A DNA stretch of 64,000 bases from Takakia lepidozioides. Its lineage: Eukaryota; Streptophyta; Takakiopsida; Takakiales; Takakiaceae. The notes beneath the pieces were generated by a model. That model worked only from the letters and a program-made list of their open reading frames with translations, ran no database searches and had not been told where the DNA came from. The stretch covers positions 71,531,053 to 71,595,052 of the forward strand of contig CM060732.1 of the NCBI GenBank assembly GCA_030704615.1, given 5' to 3'. Positions 46,437-57,690 of this stretch are shown here, in pieces (positions within the stretch are counted from its first letter, which is position 1; every line of letters begins with the position of its first letter). The translations under genes and the position numbers were made by a program.

Positions 46437-49400
46437 GTTATTAATCCAAAAGTCCGGAATTACTTAAAATTGTGTTAGACGTGTGGATTATGAGAATAAT
46501 GAAAATACTTCTAGAGTCTTCCAAATCCTCCCGCCCACTGTCATCATATTCGAAGCTTTCCGCTGCCAGCGGCCTCCACTATGATGTGCACACTAAGTGT
46601 AACACAAAGCCGTGGAGACACATCTGACAAATAATTTCTCGCTCTTCCCTTGATCTAAATAGAGATGGCGGACTACATTCACTTGGATTGAAGGAGTCGT
46701 TGCCTCTCTGTCTTATTTTCGAGCAGAACTGTTTTTCCCTGTTTTTTAGGACAGAAGCAATAGTAGTTTATTAGCCAATAGCTCCGTCTTAGAACTGTTT
46801 ACAATGCCGACTTCATAACTGGGCACCTGATCCTATTGCTCCCAACATGAGTTACTCAGTTGTTATCTCTCAAGCTTTGACATGTGATGTCTATCAACTC
46901 TTTTATCATGCACTTCACGCTTCAAACCTTATTTCTGAGATAATGTGTTTAGAAACTAATAGTGTGTCTAGATTAATATGTGTTTAGAAGCTCATATGTG
47001 TTACGGCATTAGAATAGAAACTCATAATCTTACTCCCTTGGAAGCCTGCTGCACCGAGGGTCAGGAAGCAGGAGCTTGAAAGCACGGTTGTCATTCAGAG
47101 AGCTCAGCTTTATTCTATATTCTTTTCATTCCCTTGGCACTTGCCTTGCAAATGCTAGATGTTATGTTATCGTAAAAGAATGTATCAGTAGAACTGGTTG
47201 TTGCCTCAACTTTATGCTTTTTTGTCTAGCAAGTGTCTCTTTTGGAGTGGCATCAAGATGAGAGACTAGCAAAAGAGGGAAAATGGGTGGTATGTCTAGG
47301 GTGAAGAGGTAAAGGCCGCGGATGGAGCTTGAAAAATCCTCCACAACATCATTTTGGGTAAAGTCTGAACTCGGGGCTTCCTCTCCATCACAAGGGAGTG
47401 ATAAGAAACGGCCTAGTGTTAGTGAATCAAGGTTTGGAAACAAGGCCTATGTCGTCACCCCTGGCATGTGCATCAAGGGCTTGTCATATTTGATGCATCT
47501 ACGGGAAATGAGTAAGTAATTATGAATGTCCCCAATTATTTCATGAGGGATGAAAGAACGATAATTGTCCTCATCTTTGTTCTCTTTAACATTTGCTCTT
47601 GTTTATTAATTTATATGTTCTATTGGACAAGATCTTTGATATTGTTTTGGAATAACCACACATTTATAATCGCAGTAATTCTGGTGTACGTAGTGGTTTT
47701 GTTAAATATTTTGATGGTTAAATATACTAACACCATGGATGCCATTAAGATGATGCGGCTCATGGCTACACCATCGGATCCCCTTTGCTTTGAGCGCTCT
47801 TTTGAGTATTGTATGATCAGAGTGATGTTCTCCCCCATGATGCTACACGTACTTGCAAGTTGATGTACATTTGCATCCTGATCAGCCGAGGAGTATTGAG
47901 CTCGTATTGAGGCTAATGGCTCATGATCCAAGTTGAACCTCATGGCTCAAGAGTGAGTTTGGAAGAGGTAGCTTTGACGAGTGAGCCACTTCCATACCCA
48001 AGGTCCACTTGCACACAGTTCTTACCACCGTGCTATTATCATAGAAGAGATACATCGGCAGATCTCATTCGTGAATTGATTGTCGCCGAGTCGATTGATT
48101 AATTGAGGTTGCTAGGTGATCAGTCACTTAGATATTTCATTTATTTCATTGTCATCATCAGTACGCAGAGCTGAAAGCACTACCACGAGACCTTACATGT
48201 CCAGCATGGCTCACTTTCACCAGAAATGTCTCCCTGGCCTATTTGCCAAGTGTACCACTGTAGGTGGTGCACGTGCTGTCATTGGTCTAGAGTGAGGTTG
48301 GGTAGCGAGTAAGCATGACAGACTTGGATGCTTGCTATCAAGAAGGGGGAAAGATAGTGGTGGATAGGCGATTAATGAATTCATGTCTGATGGGCTGCAT
48401 GCTTGTTGATGTATATTAACCTGTCTCTGGTGATGAAGTCTGCACGAGGACCAATTGGAACTGTGACATGTAAGGCATTGCATGGCATTTAGATATGCTT
48501 ACTTTTCTTATTTTGCACATAGGTATTTAGAGGTAGGGATAAGAGAAGAAACATGAACATGGGAAAATGAGAAGAGTGCCTTGTCTGGTGATTGTACTGG
48601 TACAAAGCTGTAAGTAAAACCTAGAGATGAAACTAACACCATCTTGTATGAACTTTTAGCTATCTGAATTAGGAAGGGAGTTAGTGTGAAAAATTACAGC
48701 TGCATTCTGTGTGTAGCAGAGATCTGAATGCAAGAAACTTTCTGTAGGCTGATTGCATGGGGTGGTAGTAAATTATATGAAGGGCCTTGTGTGTGCAAAT
48801 GAAAACCAGATGTTGTATCATTTCTGAACCTTAAGCAAAACCCAGAGATGGACTACAACACTGACTGGCATGATCAACTGATGGCAACATGAACTGCCTT
48901 GCATTATGCTGGATCTTGAGAAGTAAAACCAAGAGAGTCACTCAGTGAATTTGATTGCATGAGGTTCAGCTGTGAAAGCAGATAATGGGAGGGTGCAGTA
49001 GTGTGAGACAGTACAGTTGTGATATAAGCAACCCTGGCCTTGAGAAAGTAAAACCACTTATGACTACAAGTAAGTTGTGAGGAGAAGAGATATACTAGCG
49101 ATAATCAGATCATCTACATGGTAGCTCTATGCAGTCTTATGTATGTTAAACAACCTAGGCCCTTGATAAACTGATACCAATCTTCAAATGATGGAGCTGA
49201 GCAAGAACAACCACCAAAGATTATGTTCGATTTGAGATGATGTAAGAGGTCATGAACGAAATTGTAAGTGCATTGTTTCAGATGGACATATAATGTTCAG
49301 TGACGCCATAGATTTTGCTGAAATGTGTAGGTGTGGAGCTCCAGACTGTCGAGTCTTTATTGCTAACATGAATCCTCTACTGCTGAGGAAAAGTACCGAG

Positions 49401-49920
49401 CATTATACAAAAACATTAAAAGAACTCAAGGTTCACAATGCCATAGAGGTGGAGAGGCTGCAAAATCTCACAAACATGCTGCATCAGAAAGACACAAAGT
49501 TGAGTGCACATGAGCAGTATGAAGTGGAGACACTCAAACAAGACCATTTCAATTTCCGTCTCATAATGAGGGAGTATCTGTTTATTAAAAAGGGCTTAAC
49601 ACGCAGCACAGAGCATTGAATTAGAAGATTATGGAGAAACCTGCAATCACAGATGAGCATACCAAACCCCAAAACAAGCTGTAGGCAAATGAGTGGACCA
49701 ATGGAGTTGTTTGGGAGTGAAGAATGGGAACAGAGGTTGGCTAGGGCACTTCATAAAGAAGGACTTCCAATGAGTGTACGGGTTCTTTATAGACTCAGAG
49801 AAAATGAGGACTACACTTTGATGCCCAAATCCACAGTAGATGGCTTGTTAGAGGCACTACGATTGTACGTTAAACCAGAACCAGACAATTTACTTCTAAA
49901 ACTATGCAAAGGCTGGCTTT
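46437..49920 (+). other. Insertion with exon-like pieces, one with a post-SET-like motif
   Basis: This block separates two parts of the right retroelement copy and has no counterpart in the left copy. Possible exons: about 47320-47512 (SELGASSPSQGSDKKRPSV, ending at a strong donor GTAAGT); about 48161-48230 after an acceptor (YAELKALPRDLTCPAWLTF); about 49285-49620 after TTTCAG (MCRCGAPDCRVFI, then a helical YTKTLKELKVHNAIEVERL region); and 49653-49920 (SGPMELFGSEEWEQRLARAL). CRCGAPDCR fits the post-SET pattern CxCGxxxCR that ends many histone methyltransferases. No SET core was found here. I infer a captured or inserted piece of a spliced host gene. Confidence 0.4.
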
Positions 49921-50501
49921 TACCATGCACGTGCACCTAAGTACCCTGCTCATGCCCCGCCTGGCTCTGCCCGGACATACTCATTATCCAGGGACTACCG
50001 TTCAAGCCTCGCCACCTACTTCACCATCCCCGCAGCTCATCATCCACTTTATCGAAATTACATTCTGCCATGACCAATACCCCCACAATTCAATCCTCGA
50101 AAAAAGGCAAAAATACGCCCCACTCATTCTTGCAACTCATCGGCAGGGTTGGAAGACTGGCCCACTCATAGTCATCACTGCCGGAACCCGAGGCAACATA
50201 CACAATGCCAATATCAATGATTTGCATGATAACTTTAAAATACCTATCCTCCCAATCCATCAATGTTTCAAAGCACCCGTTCCCTTACAGCCATCATCAC
50301 CAACAAACGCCAACTCGAAGCTAGCCCCTCTAGTGCACCCTGGGTCCCCCAGGAACCCAGGGGGGTCATAGCAGCCCTCCCCTCTTTTTCTCCTTGGTTA
50401 ACTGGTGTCCCACATGACACCCTTACTATTATAGGGCCCACTCCGAAAAGGGGCAGTAGCCGTTAGATGAAGTGGCTCTTAGTTACGCCAGCCACGGCCG
50501 G

Positions 50502-50534
<33 letters not shown>
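49921..50534 (+). pseudogene. 3' end of the right retroelement copy
   Basis: It matches, in inverted orientation, about 42203-42840 of the left copy. It contains the Pro-rich C-terminal coding end, a GC-rich 3' region (CCCCAGGAACCCAGGGGGG near 50347-50366) and the (TC)n tail. Confidence 0.8.
50504..50534. repeat. (TC)n end of the right retroelement copy
   Basis: A TC run ends at the junction with copia sequence (TAGTGG from 50535). Confidence 0.9.
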
Positions 50535-50536
<2 letters not shown>

Positions 50537-50639
50537 GTGGTTGGACTGACTGGTCCCTCCCACAGGTCGATGCTTCTCCCACTTTCGTAGTTAGATCAAC
50601 ACTGGTCAATGAAGGCACTTTAGAATTACCACTCTCTAT

Positions 50640-52200
50640 TGATGGGGTCATGTATTTTCCTGACCTATGATTATGTCACCAACCGGTGTGGCTACCTGGT
50701 TGTGACCATTCTGAGCTACATGAGGAACTATTGATGTTGTTGGCACATTGACTACACTCCTGAGTTTTGAAAATCCAAAACATCTATAGTCAGTTTCTCT
50801 CCTTGTAGTGTATTCTCATCGAAAAGTACATCTCAACTAGTCGTGATTTTCCTCTTGATAGGATCCCAGAGTCTATAAGCTTTGCTTGCCTCACAATAAC
50901 CTACAAACAAGTGCTTGACACTCTTTGGATCAAACTTCTTCCGTAATTCTTTCGGGACATGCACATATGCCGTACTCCCAAAAATCCTCAAAGTGCGCAA
51001 TCGATGGTTTTTTCTTGTGTCATTTCTCAAATAGAGTTTTGTTCTCCAATGTTCTGGTAGCAGATCGATTTAGTACATACATGGTTGTATGCACTGCTTC
51101 TGCCCGGAGATAAACAAGTAACCCATTCGCATACAACATGCTTCTGGCGCTCTCGACAACTATCCTGTTGTCTCATTCAATATAGCCATTCTGAAGCGGC
51201 GTATAGGGAGCTGTGGTCTCATGCTGTATCTCTGGTTGTTGTAAGTAATATTGAAAAGATTTTCCCATATACTCTCCACCACGATCAGTTCTAAGAATCT
51301 TGATCTCATTACCTGTTTCTGTCTTGACTTGTTTCAGCAAGACCTGAAACACAAGAAGACATCTGACTTCTTCTTAATGCAGTAGATAAATCTATAGCCA
51401 CTGTTATCATCCTTAAACAGTGCATAGTATCTAGACCCTGATGGCGAATTGACACTCATAGGACCGCATATGTTCAAATGGAAAAATTCTCTCGATCTCT
51501 CGGATCTCTCACGATGTTTTCCTTCAAATGACAGCCTGTGCTATTTTCCAAACACACAGCCCTCACAGAGACTATCACTCATAGCATCAGTAGTAAGCTT
51601 CAATCCTTCTACCATATTCTTTTGATTCATCCTTTATATCGTTGCAACATTTACGTGCCCTAGTCTACAAATGCCAAACCTTCAAATCACTCATCCTTTC
51701 TGATGCTAGGTTTGCTTCAGACTCTTTGGTTCTCTCAACCAGTTCCTCATCTCTGACATCTGTGTTCCAGTCTGTGACTACAACATTTGCTTGAGTATCA
51801 TTTGGAGCTATGACCTCAATATCAAGCTTGTAAAGCTTTCTGTCCCTTCTTCTTTCCATCCCAATGTTTCAGTTTGCAAATATTCTTGCTAGAAGTAGTT
51901 GTAAGATTCTTGTCAGCAGCTTGGCCTATGGAAAAAATATTTTTCTTTACCTCTGGGACATACAAAACATTCTTGATCGCCCCATGCTTCCATTGGTTGT
52001 TAACATGGAAGCGAATCTCAATATCACCAACACCTGCAGTTGTCGATTGTCAGCCATGTACACTGGCCAGCGCCCTCTGGGTATTTTTCTCATGGTCCTG
52101 AATCATTTTTGTTTATCAGTCATATGTTCAGTTGCGCCTCCATCAGTGAACCAAAATTCCTGATCGCGAACAGTTGAATCAATCGCGGCAAATGCTATAC
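50640..52200 (-). pseudogene. Copia protease and integrase
   Basis: From high to low coordinate the - strand shows FWFTDGGATEHMTD (protease active site, near 52130-52170), a GAG-pre-integrase remnant with LGHV near 51650, CEGCVFGK near 51560, integrase pieces near 51000-51500, and FGSTAYVHVPKELRKKFDPK with HLFVGYCEASKAYRLWDP (about 50850-50970), typical of copia integrase C-termini. Multiple stops and frame changes show decay. The 42203-50534 insertion lies just beyond this end and separates it from reverse transcriptase. Confidence 0.82.
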
Positions 52201-52432
52201 TCTCACTTCTATCAAGAGTTACATTGGCATGACTTCTTGATCCATATGTGATCCCCGCAGCTTCATCACGTAAGTGCTTTCCACATTCCTTTAACCAACC
52301 ACAATAGTTACATCTGCAGTTCTTCTTCTTCTCAGCAATGCTGTCAGTAGATGATCGATGGTTGTAACCATGATCCCTTGAACTTGATCACGTTGGCTTC
52401 TTTAGTGCTGCGTGCTTACTGTTCTTCTTGAT

Positions 52433-53121
52433 TTATTTTCCATCCTTCATAAAGAATGCGTGACCACCAGTCTCTCCTTCTTGATCTGCATCATAGAGCT
52501 TTGCTCTTGCTTCTTCCTTTAACAGCTGAACTACTAGATTATCGATCGTCTGATTGGTTTCTGGAACGTTGTCCCACGCTGCCAACACATGTTTGTAGGA
52601 CTGGGGCAAACTACATATGACCTTTGTCATTATTGTTGTCTCTGACGTTACTTCTCCGAGATCATTCAATTTAGCAGCTAATGACTCGATCTCGCTAATG
52701 TGATCAGCTATTTCGTCACCTGCTTTCATTTTGTATTCAAAAAACTCTTGCTGGAGGACGTGCTTATTCTCCGACACATTTTGTTCATGAGTGGCCAATA
52801 ATCTCTACCCGAGTCTCTGCCACATCTGATATGCAATAACACAATCAATCAGCCTCTGAAGGTTCTCTGATCTACAGATACACAGATGTACATCTTCCCT
52901 ACATTATTTCCTTTGTCCCAAACTGTCTGTGCAACAAGTAACTCATCAGCAGAAGCATCTGGGTTTGCTAACGCTGTTGGTCTAACTGCAGATCCATCAA
53001 TGATTGTCATCAATCCTTTCGCTTCAAACACAATCCTCATCTGGAATTTCCACAACTGAAAGTTTTCGCCATTGAACTTAGTTATGTGCGTGAAATCTCT
53101 TGTATCTACATTCATAGCCAT
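52433..53121 (-). pseudogene. Copia gag
   Basis: The - strand ATG at 53121 opens MAMNVDTRDF, then ITKFNGENFQLWKFQMR, the usual start of copia gag (F.G.NY..W). After a frame break near 52800-52850 it goes on with QQEFFEYKMKAGDEIADHI and ICSLPQSYKHVLAAWD, the UBN2/gag core. A zinc-knuckle-like CNYCGWLKECGKH near 52280-52320 departs from the normal CCHC spacing. It would form the particle coat. Broken by at least one frameshift. Confidence 0.82.
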
Positions 53122-53214
53122 CCTGACTAACTTCTGTAGATTAAACAAAAACAAGAAAACATAGTAGCATTTTCAATGTAGTGGTTTCAGTACCAAGAGT
53201 GTGGGCCCATAACC

Positions 53215-53500
53215 TGTTGACAGAGTTTATAAATCTACACACATCTACAATCAAGATTCCAGAGCTAGAGTCCTACAATCTGTGCAGCCAGACATAAGAG
53301 AGAGAAACAGTAAGTGAGAGACAAACAAGACGACAATTCTTGATGCTTGAAAAACAAGATACACGATAGTCACGTTGTTCACGTCTATCTGTATTCTCTC
53401 CAGTAACGAGCATTCAACATCAATTTGACCAGCTGTCACTAATTCAAAATCAATCTACTCATGATGAAGGTGTGTGGATGTAAATCGTTGCAATCCTACA
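53215..53500 (-). repeat. Copia 5' LTR
   Basis: 286 bases matching 34723-35010, followed outside by the target duplication AACCT. On the - strand the internal side begins GGTTATGGGCCC, where the primer-binding site is expected; I did not assign the tRNA. Confidence 0.92.
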
Positions 53501-53505
53501 AACCT

Positions 53506-54178
53506 GACCCTACCGTTTGCCGGGGCCGAAGAACGTCATCTCCAATGTAATAGGTTATAATGGGTTATGACCTGATGCAAAAGAACGAGAGCCATAGGGT
53601 TTAGAGTGCCAACCTGAAGCACCAAATGGTAGGGAAGGTTTGGAGGAGGGAGGGCTTGAAATCAGTGGACACTCAGCTGAAATTTGACTGCTTACTGGAC
53701 ACGGTTCTAGTGGAAACTAATTTAGTACCTCGTGAAGAATGTGAAGCTTGAGCAATTGAATCAGAAAAATTCTTTAGGTTCTTCTCCTCACAACAATACT
53801 CGCAGTGATCTTGAAGATATGGAAATGGACACTAAGTTTACAGAACCTTTGCCAACCAACCAACAAGTCTCTTCTTCTCATGTCCACTTAAGTAGGCAGA
53901 ATGAGAGATGAAATTTGGTTCAAGAAAGTGACTATTCATTTACCTGTATCTAACACTGTCGTTGATAGAGAGGCACTCAATGAAGAGCACCATTAATTTA
54001 CACTTCCTTTGGGAGATGTCATCATTTTCATTCTTTTCTTATGGTGCAGCCTTCTGATCTTCTACAAATGGTTATTTATTGGCAAAGGTATTGTCTTCAC
54101 AGGTAGGTAGGTATTCATTGGAAAGGTACATCATAGGGAGAAAAGGCATCTCATTTTACAATATTAGTGACGTTAGGG
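53506..54178. other. Sequence between copia and MULE region B
   Basis: No recognised gene. Short open stretches near 53650-53900 carry no motif I know. Confidence 0.35.
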
Positions 54179-54500
54179 CGCACTCGCGGCCTGAGAGGTG
54201 GGTCCCGCGCACGGACGCCCGGCTCCCCCCGCCCGACCCTCCCCCCCCCCGGCCCGCCGCCCCGCGCGGTCCCCCAGCCGCGTCCGCTCCCCCCGCGGCT
54301 GCAACAGTCGCGCCCCCAGTCCGTTGTGCCAGTCCCCTCACGTCCACCCTGTCAGTGTGCCCGCCAGTCCGCTGCCCATGACTCCGCTTCTCGCCAGTCT
54401 GCCGGATAGCCAGTCTGCCGGATAACCAGTCTGCCGGCCAGTACGCTGGAGGCCAGTCCGCTGCGCCAGTTCCCCAACTTCCAGTCCACCGACGAGGCCC
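54179..54500. repeat. GC-rich block with AGTCYGCYG microrepeats
   Basis: The first half is C/G-rich, like the block at 28205. From about 54320 to 54490 near-copies of CCAGTCTGCCGG or CCAGTCCGCTG recur every 15-30 bases, all in one orientation. The same core appears again at 56228-59000. Such clustered short motifs at a transposon edge often bind transposase; this is inference. Confidence 0.6.
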
Positions 54501-54799
54501 AATCTGGACCGTCCGCTCCTAAATCCCATCTGAGCCCTCCATTTATAGGGCCTAATCCCAAACCTTATCCCCGGCGCCTGCCACTTGCCAGAACCCTAAA
54601 CGTGCGCACTGTTGCTCTTGCACGTTGTCCATCGTGTCCAGGGTACTGCGGCGCGTTTCTTGCAAGTTTTGAAGCGTGTCCTTTGCACTGTATAGGGCAT
54701 GGATGTGCAAACAGAATGCCACGACAGACTGGAAATAGAAAGCCCGCTTATACGGCCTCTTCGACAATGTTTGCAAACACCAAAACCAGGAGCCTTCAG

Positions 54800-56228
54800 C
54801 ACGAAGGACCTCCATTGGAAGAGTGAGACGCAATATGGGTATATGGGTGTGTGAGTGAATGTTCAGAAGGCCTGCATACCTTGGGATAGAGTTGATGACT
54901 TTATCCTTGGAGATGAGAGTTTGGTGGACTACCCCACTCAGTTTTGGGTTAGTGTCCATACTAAAGTGCAACCTGGCATGCAAAAAGAGCCCAGAGGCAA
55001 CACATTCCTGAACAGTACCATGTGTGCACCATCCTCACAGTCTTTTTGTACAATCATTGCATATGTGTTGCCATTTTTGTTTCCTACCTACTGAGATGGA
55101 CATCGATTTTGAATTTAATGTCTAGGTATCAATGCTGCTATGGTCTGGATGACAAGCACACCGACAATGCAATAGTGGAGGATCCAAAACTAAAGCGTGG
55201 AGGACCTCTTGTGGGTGCTGGAACATCTCACCCTCATAAAGGCCCAAGGAGAAAGAAGTCCAAGTATGGAGAGTCTTACAAGCGTGGTTGCCAATGTTGT
55301 TTCAAGGTCCAGCAAAGCTACCTCGCCCCCAACATATATGTCCTCACGTACTACAACAACATGGAGCATAAAGACCCAAAAAGGAAAGCCACGCATGGGA
55401 AGGCGGCTGAGTTCATGAACACCTGCCACGCCTATGCATCACACATTAGTGAAGAATTGAAAGCCTGGGTTGTCGAATGTTTGTGCCGAGGCCTGTCTAT
55501 CGCCCAAATCATGATGGAACATAAAGAACACGTCATGAACAACACCGGGTTGGGAGATGCATGGACACGAGATGATTTCTTGTTGGAGCAAGATGTCTGC
55601 AACCTTGCCGAGAAGCGGGCATGGCTAACCTTCAAAAACCACGCCGATGATGCGGAGAGTGTGCTTATGTGGAAAGACCATAACCCGGACTCGGTCTTCT
55701 TCTATCAAGAAGAGAATTTGGCGGCAATATACAAGCATTTTGATGGAGATTTGACCTTCACAATTGGCATTCAGACTCCTTGGCAGAAACGACGAATGCT
55801 GGAATTAGGACATGCCCGCATCATTGCATGTGATGCAACCTTTGGGACAAATCATGACAAGATATTATTCACTCGATTCCATGGACTTGTGGGAGTACGA
55901 TAGCATAGTATCGCTGATCCACTCTGTATGTTTTCATGTGTTCTCTGCGAAAGACCGAGTCTGGCCGTGCACAACTTGCTTGACTTTGCATTCTCTGACC
56001 ATCTGTCATTGTCCATACGAACAGTTCCCATTGTACACGTTGATGGTCTTCGACGAGTGGTTGAATGGTATACCAGTTGCCTATATCATATCCGCGAGGA
56101 ATCGGACAAGTGACCTGGTGCCGTGGATGACAGCCTTGCACGATTCACTCTTTGCAGATATGCCGAACTGGCGACCCAATGCCTTCATTGTGAACGATGC
56201 CGAGGCAGAAATAAACGCTACTCGATAA
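54800..56228 (+). pseudogene. MULE transposase B, 3'-truncated
   Basis: VNVQKACIPWDRVDDFILGD (about 54855-54915) parallels the N-terminus of copy A. After an intron, the exon from 55127 reads RYQCCYGLDDKHT, a basic segment, YKRGCQCCFKVQQSYLAPN (about 55285-55340), ELKAWVVECLCRGLSIAQIM and ARIIACDATFGTNHDK (first catalytic Asp, near 55830). A later piece gives MVFDEWLNGIPVAYII and AFIVNDAEAEINATR (about 56040-56225), where the second catalytic position reads VND. It ends where copy A has an exon boundary; the CLWH, catalytic Glu and SWIM parts were not found. A TGA near 54854 and a stop at 55903 break it. Diverged paralogue of MULE gene A. Confidence 0.82.
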
Positions 56229-57690
56229 GTCTGCTGTAGACCAGTCCGCTGGCAGTCCGCTCAAGCAGTCCGGTGGTAGTCTGCTGGCACTCCGCTCATA
56301 GAGTCCGCTAGAACAGCCTGACGGACAAGTCCAATGTGAAGTCCTCCTGGTAAGTCAAGTGGGTCAGCCGTCCTGGTAAGTGGAGTGCATTGTATTGTCC
56401 ACCCTGCGGCAGCAAAGGCTTTCCGTCCTGTGAATGACAATAACAAAGAAACGGGATTTCGTGGAGGCCTGAAAAACGCGGCTTAGAATTTTAAGGAGGA
56501 CTACGAAAGGGTGTGTGCCCCTACACCTGTAGCACATATATACTCCACAATTTGCAAGGTTTCAGATCGTTTCTCTGGCACAAAAAAGACAGTATAATGC
56601 AGAAATTCCTATGCTATCATTATGCCTTGTGAAATAAAAGTCCTCTAGTCTACTGGCATGCGATGTCCACTGATTCATGGACAGACCAGATCCATTCCAT
56701 TCCATGTACATTAAGTCCACTCATACGGAACTACACAGTGGACCCAGGACACCCACAACAGACTAAGTCTCCCAGCTGATTCTTCGCCATAAGACTCTGA
56801 ACAAACTCTTAGCAGACTCGTGCGCAGAATATCCTAGTAGACTTTAGCACAGACTATCCCAGTAGACTCATGCACAGACTGAGTCTCCTAGCAGACTCCC
56901 CCACAGTGTCCTTATACCAGACTCATTAAGTCTCACAAGGGTCAACTGAACAGACTGCCTACACCAGCAGACTTCTGAACACACCAAGTCCACAAGCACT
57001 TTGCCGAAAGGACTTATGGAGTCCGGCGGACTGACGATCAGACTACGTGGACCAACAGACGGGTCTGTACGTTTTCCGCTAGACTCCTGAAGTGTAGATG
57101 TCGACCAGCAGACTCTTTGACAGTCTTCATGTATTCTATCAGTCTGTCAGACTGTCCACCGTCATAATGAGACTGTATGCTCACATGTGAATATACTCAG
57201 GCAGTCTGCTGACTATCTGGCAGTCTACTGAGTCTTTGAAACAACGGCAGTCTACGGACTCTCGCCAGTCTATTGACTGCCGACAGTCTGCTGACCACTG
57301 GACTCCCATGGTATGTTCAACAGACGAATGAGACATCGGGCATCGATGATTGTCTATGGTCGAGCAGTGTATGGGTAAGACGCCTAACAACATACACTAT
57401 ATTGGTCACAAGTATACAAGCACAAGTCCACAATTGCGCAGAAGCAAACCGATGAATACGTCCAAAATTGTACTCATCATTCACCAAAGGCATCATCATT
57501 TTTTATTTCGTTACAATTGCTGGGAAGCATACGTATATGAGAAAGGCCTCCTATGGTGTGCCTCCTATCATTCCCAAAACTGCGCTCTCAGCAGTGCCGA
57601 AAGCATTGCAGATGTACTTAGCATACTGCAGGCGTTGCCCAAGTGCAAACTTGAAAGTAAACCAAGTAGGCGTGAAAGACACTCCTCTCT
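56229..57690. repeat. Dispersed AGTCTGCTG / CAGCAGACT motif field
   Basis: The run starts with GTCTGCTGTAGACCAGTCCGCT-like sequence (56230 on) and continues with many AGACT/AGTCT words: CAGTAGACT and CAGACT near 56780-57140, and CAGTCTGCTGACT-type words at 57180-57300. No coding signal stands out. Similar motifs lie at 57930-58080 and 58775-58980. Confidence 0.65.

Larger units (their letters stand above)
42203..50534. mobile_element. Head-to-head pair of chromodomain/RNase H retroelement copies
   Basis: The left copy reads on the - strand (42203 to about 45240). The right copy reads on the + strand (about 45265-46436 and 49921-50534). They share an inverted repeat: 42203-44013 pairs with 45265-50534 minus a 3.48-kb insertion at 46437-49920. 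Each copy ends, in its own sense, in CACGGCCGGAGTCTCTC-like sequence and a (TC)n tail (42203-42225 and 50504-50534). TA borders both sides (42201-42202 and 50535-50536). The insertion lies between the integrase and reverse-transcriptase parts of the copia host. A chromodomain occurs in the left copy; RNase H and a zinc motif occur in both. Confidence 0.75.
34723..53500 (-). mobile_element. Ty1/copia retrotransposon, split by nested insertions
   Basis: Near-identical LTRs lie at 34723-35010 (3' LTR) and 53215-53500 (5' LTR, since coding is on the - strand). Both begin TGTTGACAGAG and end CAATCCTACA on the + strand. AACCT occurs just outside both ends (34718-34722 and 53501-53505), a perfect 5-bp target duplication, so the span is one insertion. 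gag, protease, integrase, reverse transcriptase and RNase H follow in copia order. Removing the CACTA element and the 42203-50534 insertion leaves about 4.9 kb, a normal copia size. The coding region has several stops and frameshifts. Confidence 0.93.

Noticed and set aside
42203-50534. Treating the inverted arms as terminal inverted repeats of a TA-inserting DNA transposon such as mariner
   Set aside because: The arms encode RNase H and a LINE-like zinc motif, there is no transposase, and the (TC)n tails look like 3' tails. TA could be chance. Kept only as an alternative.
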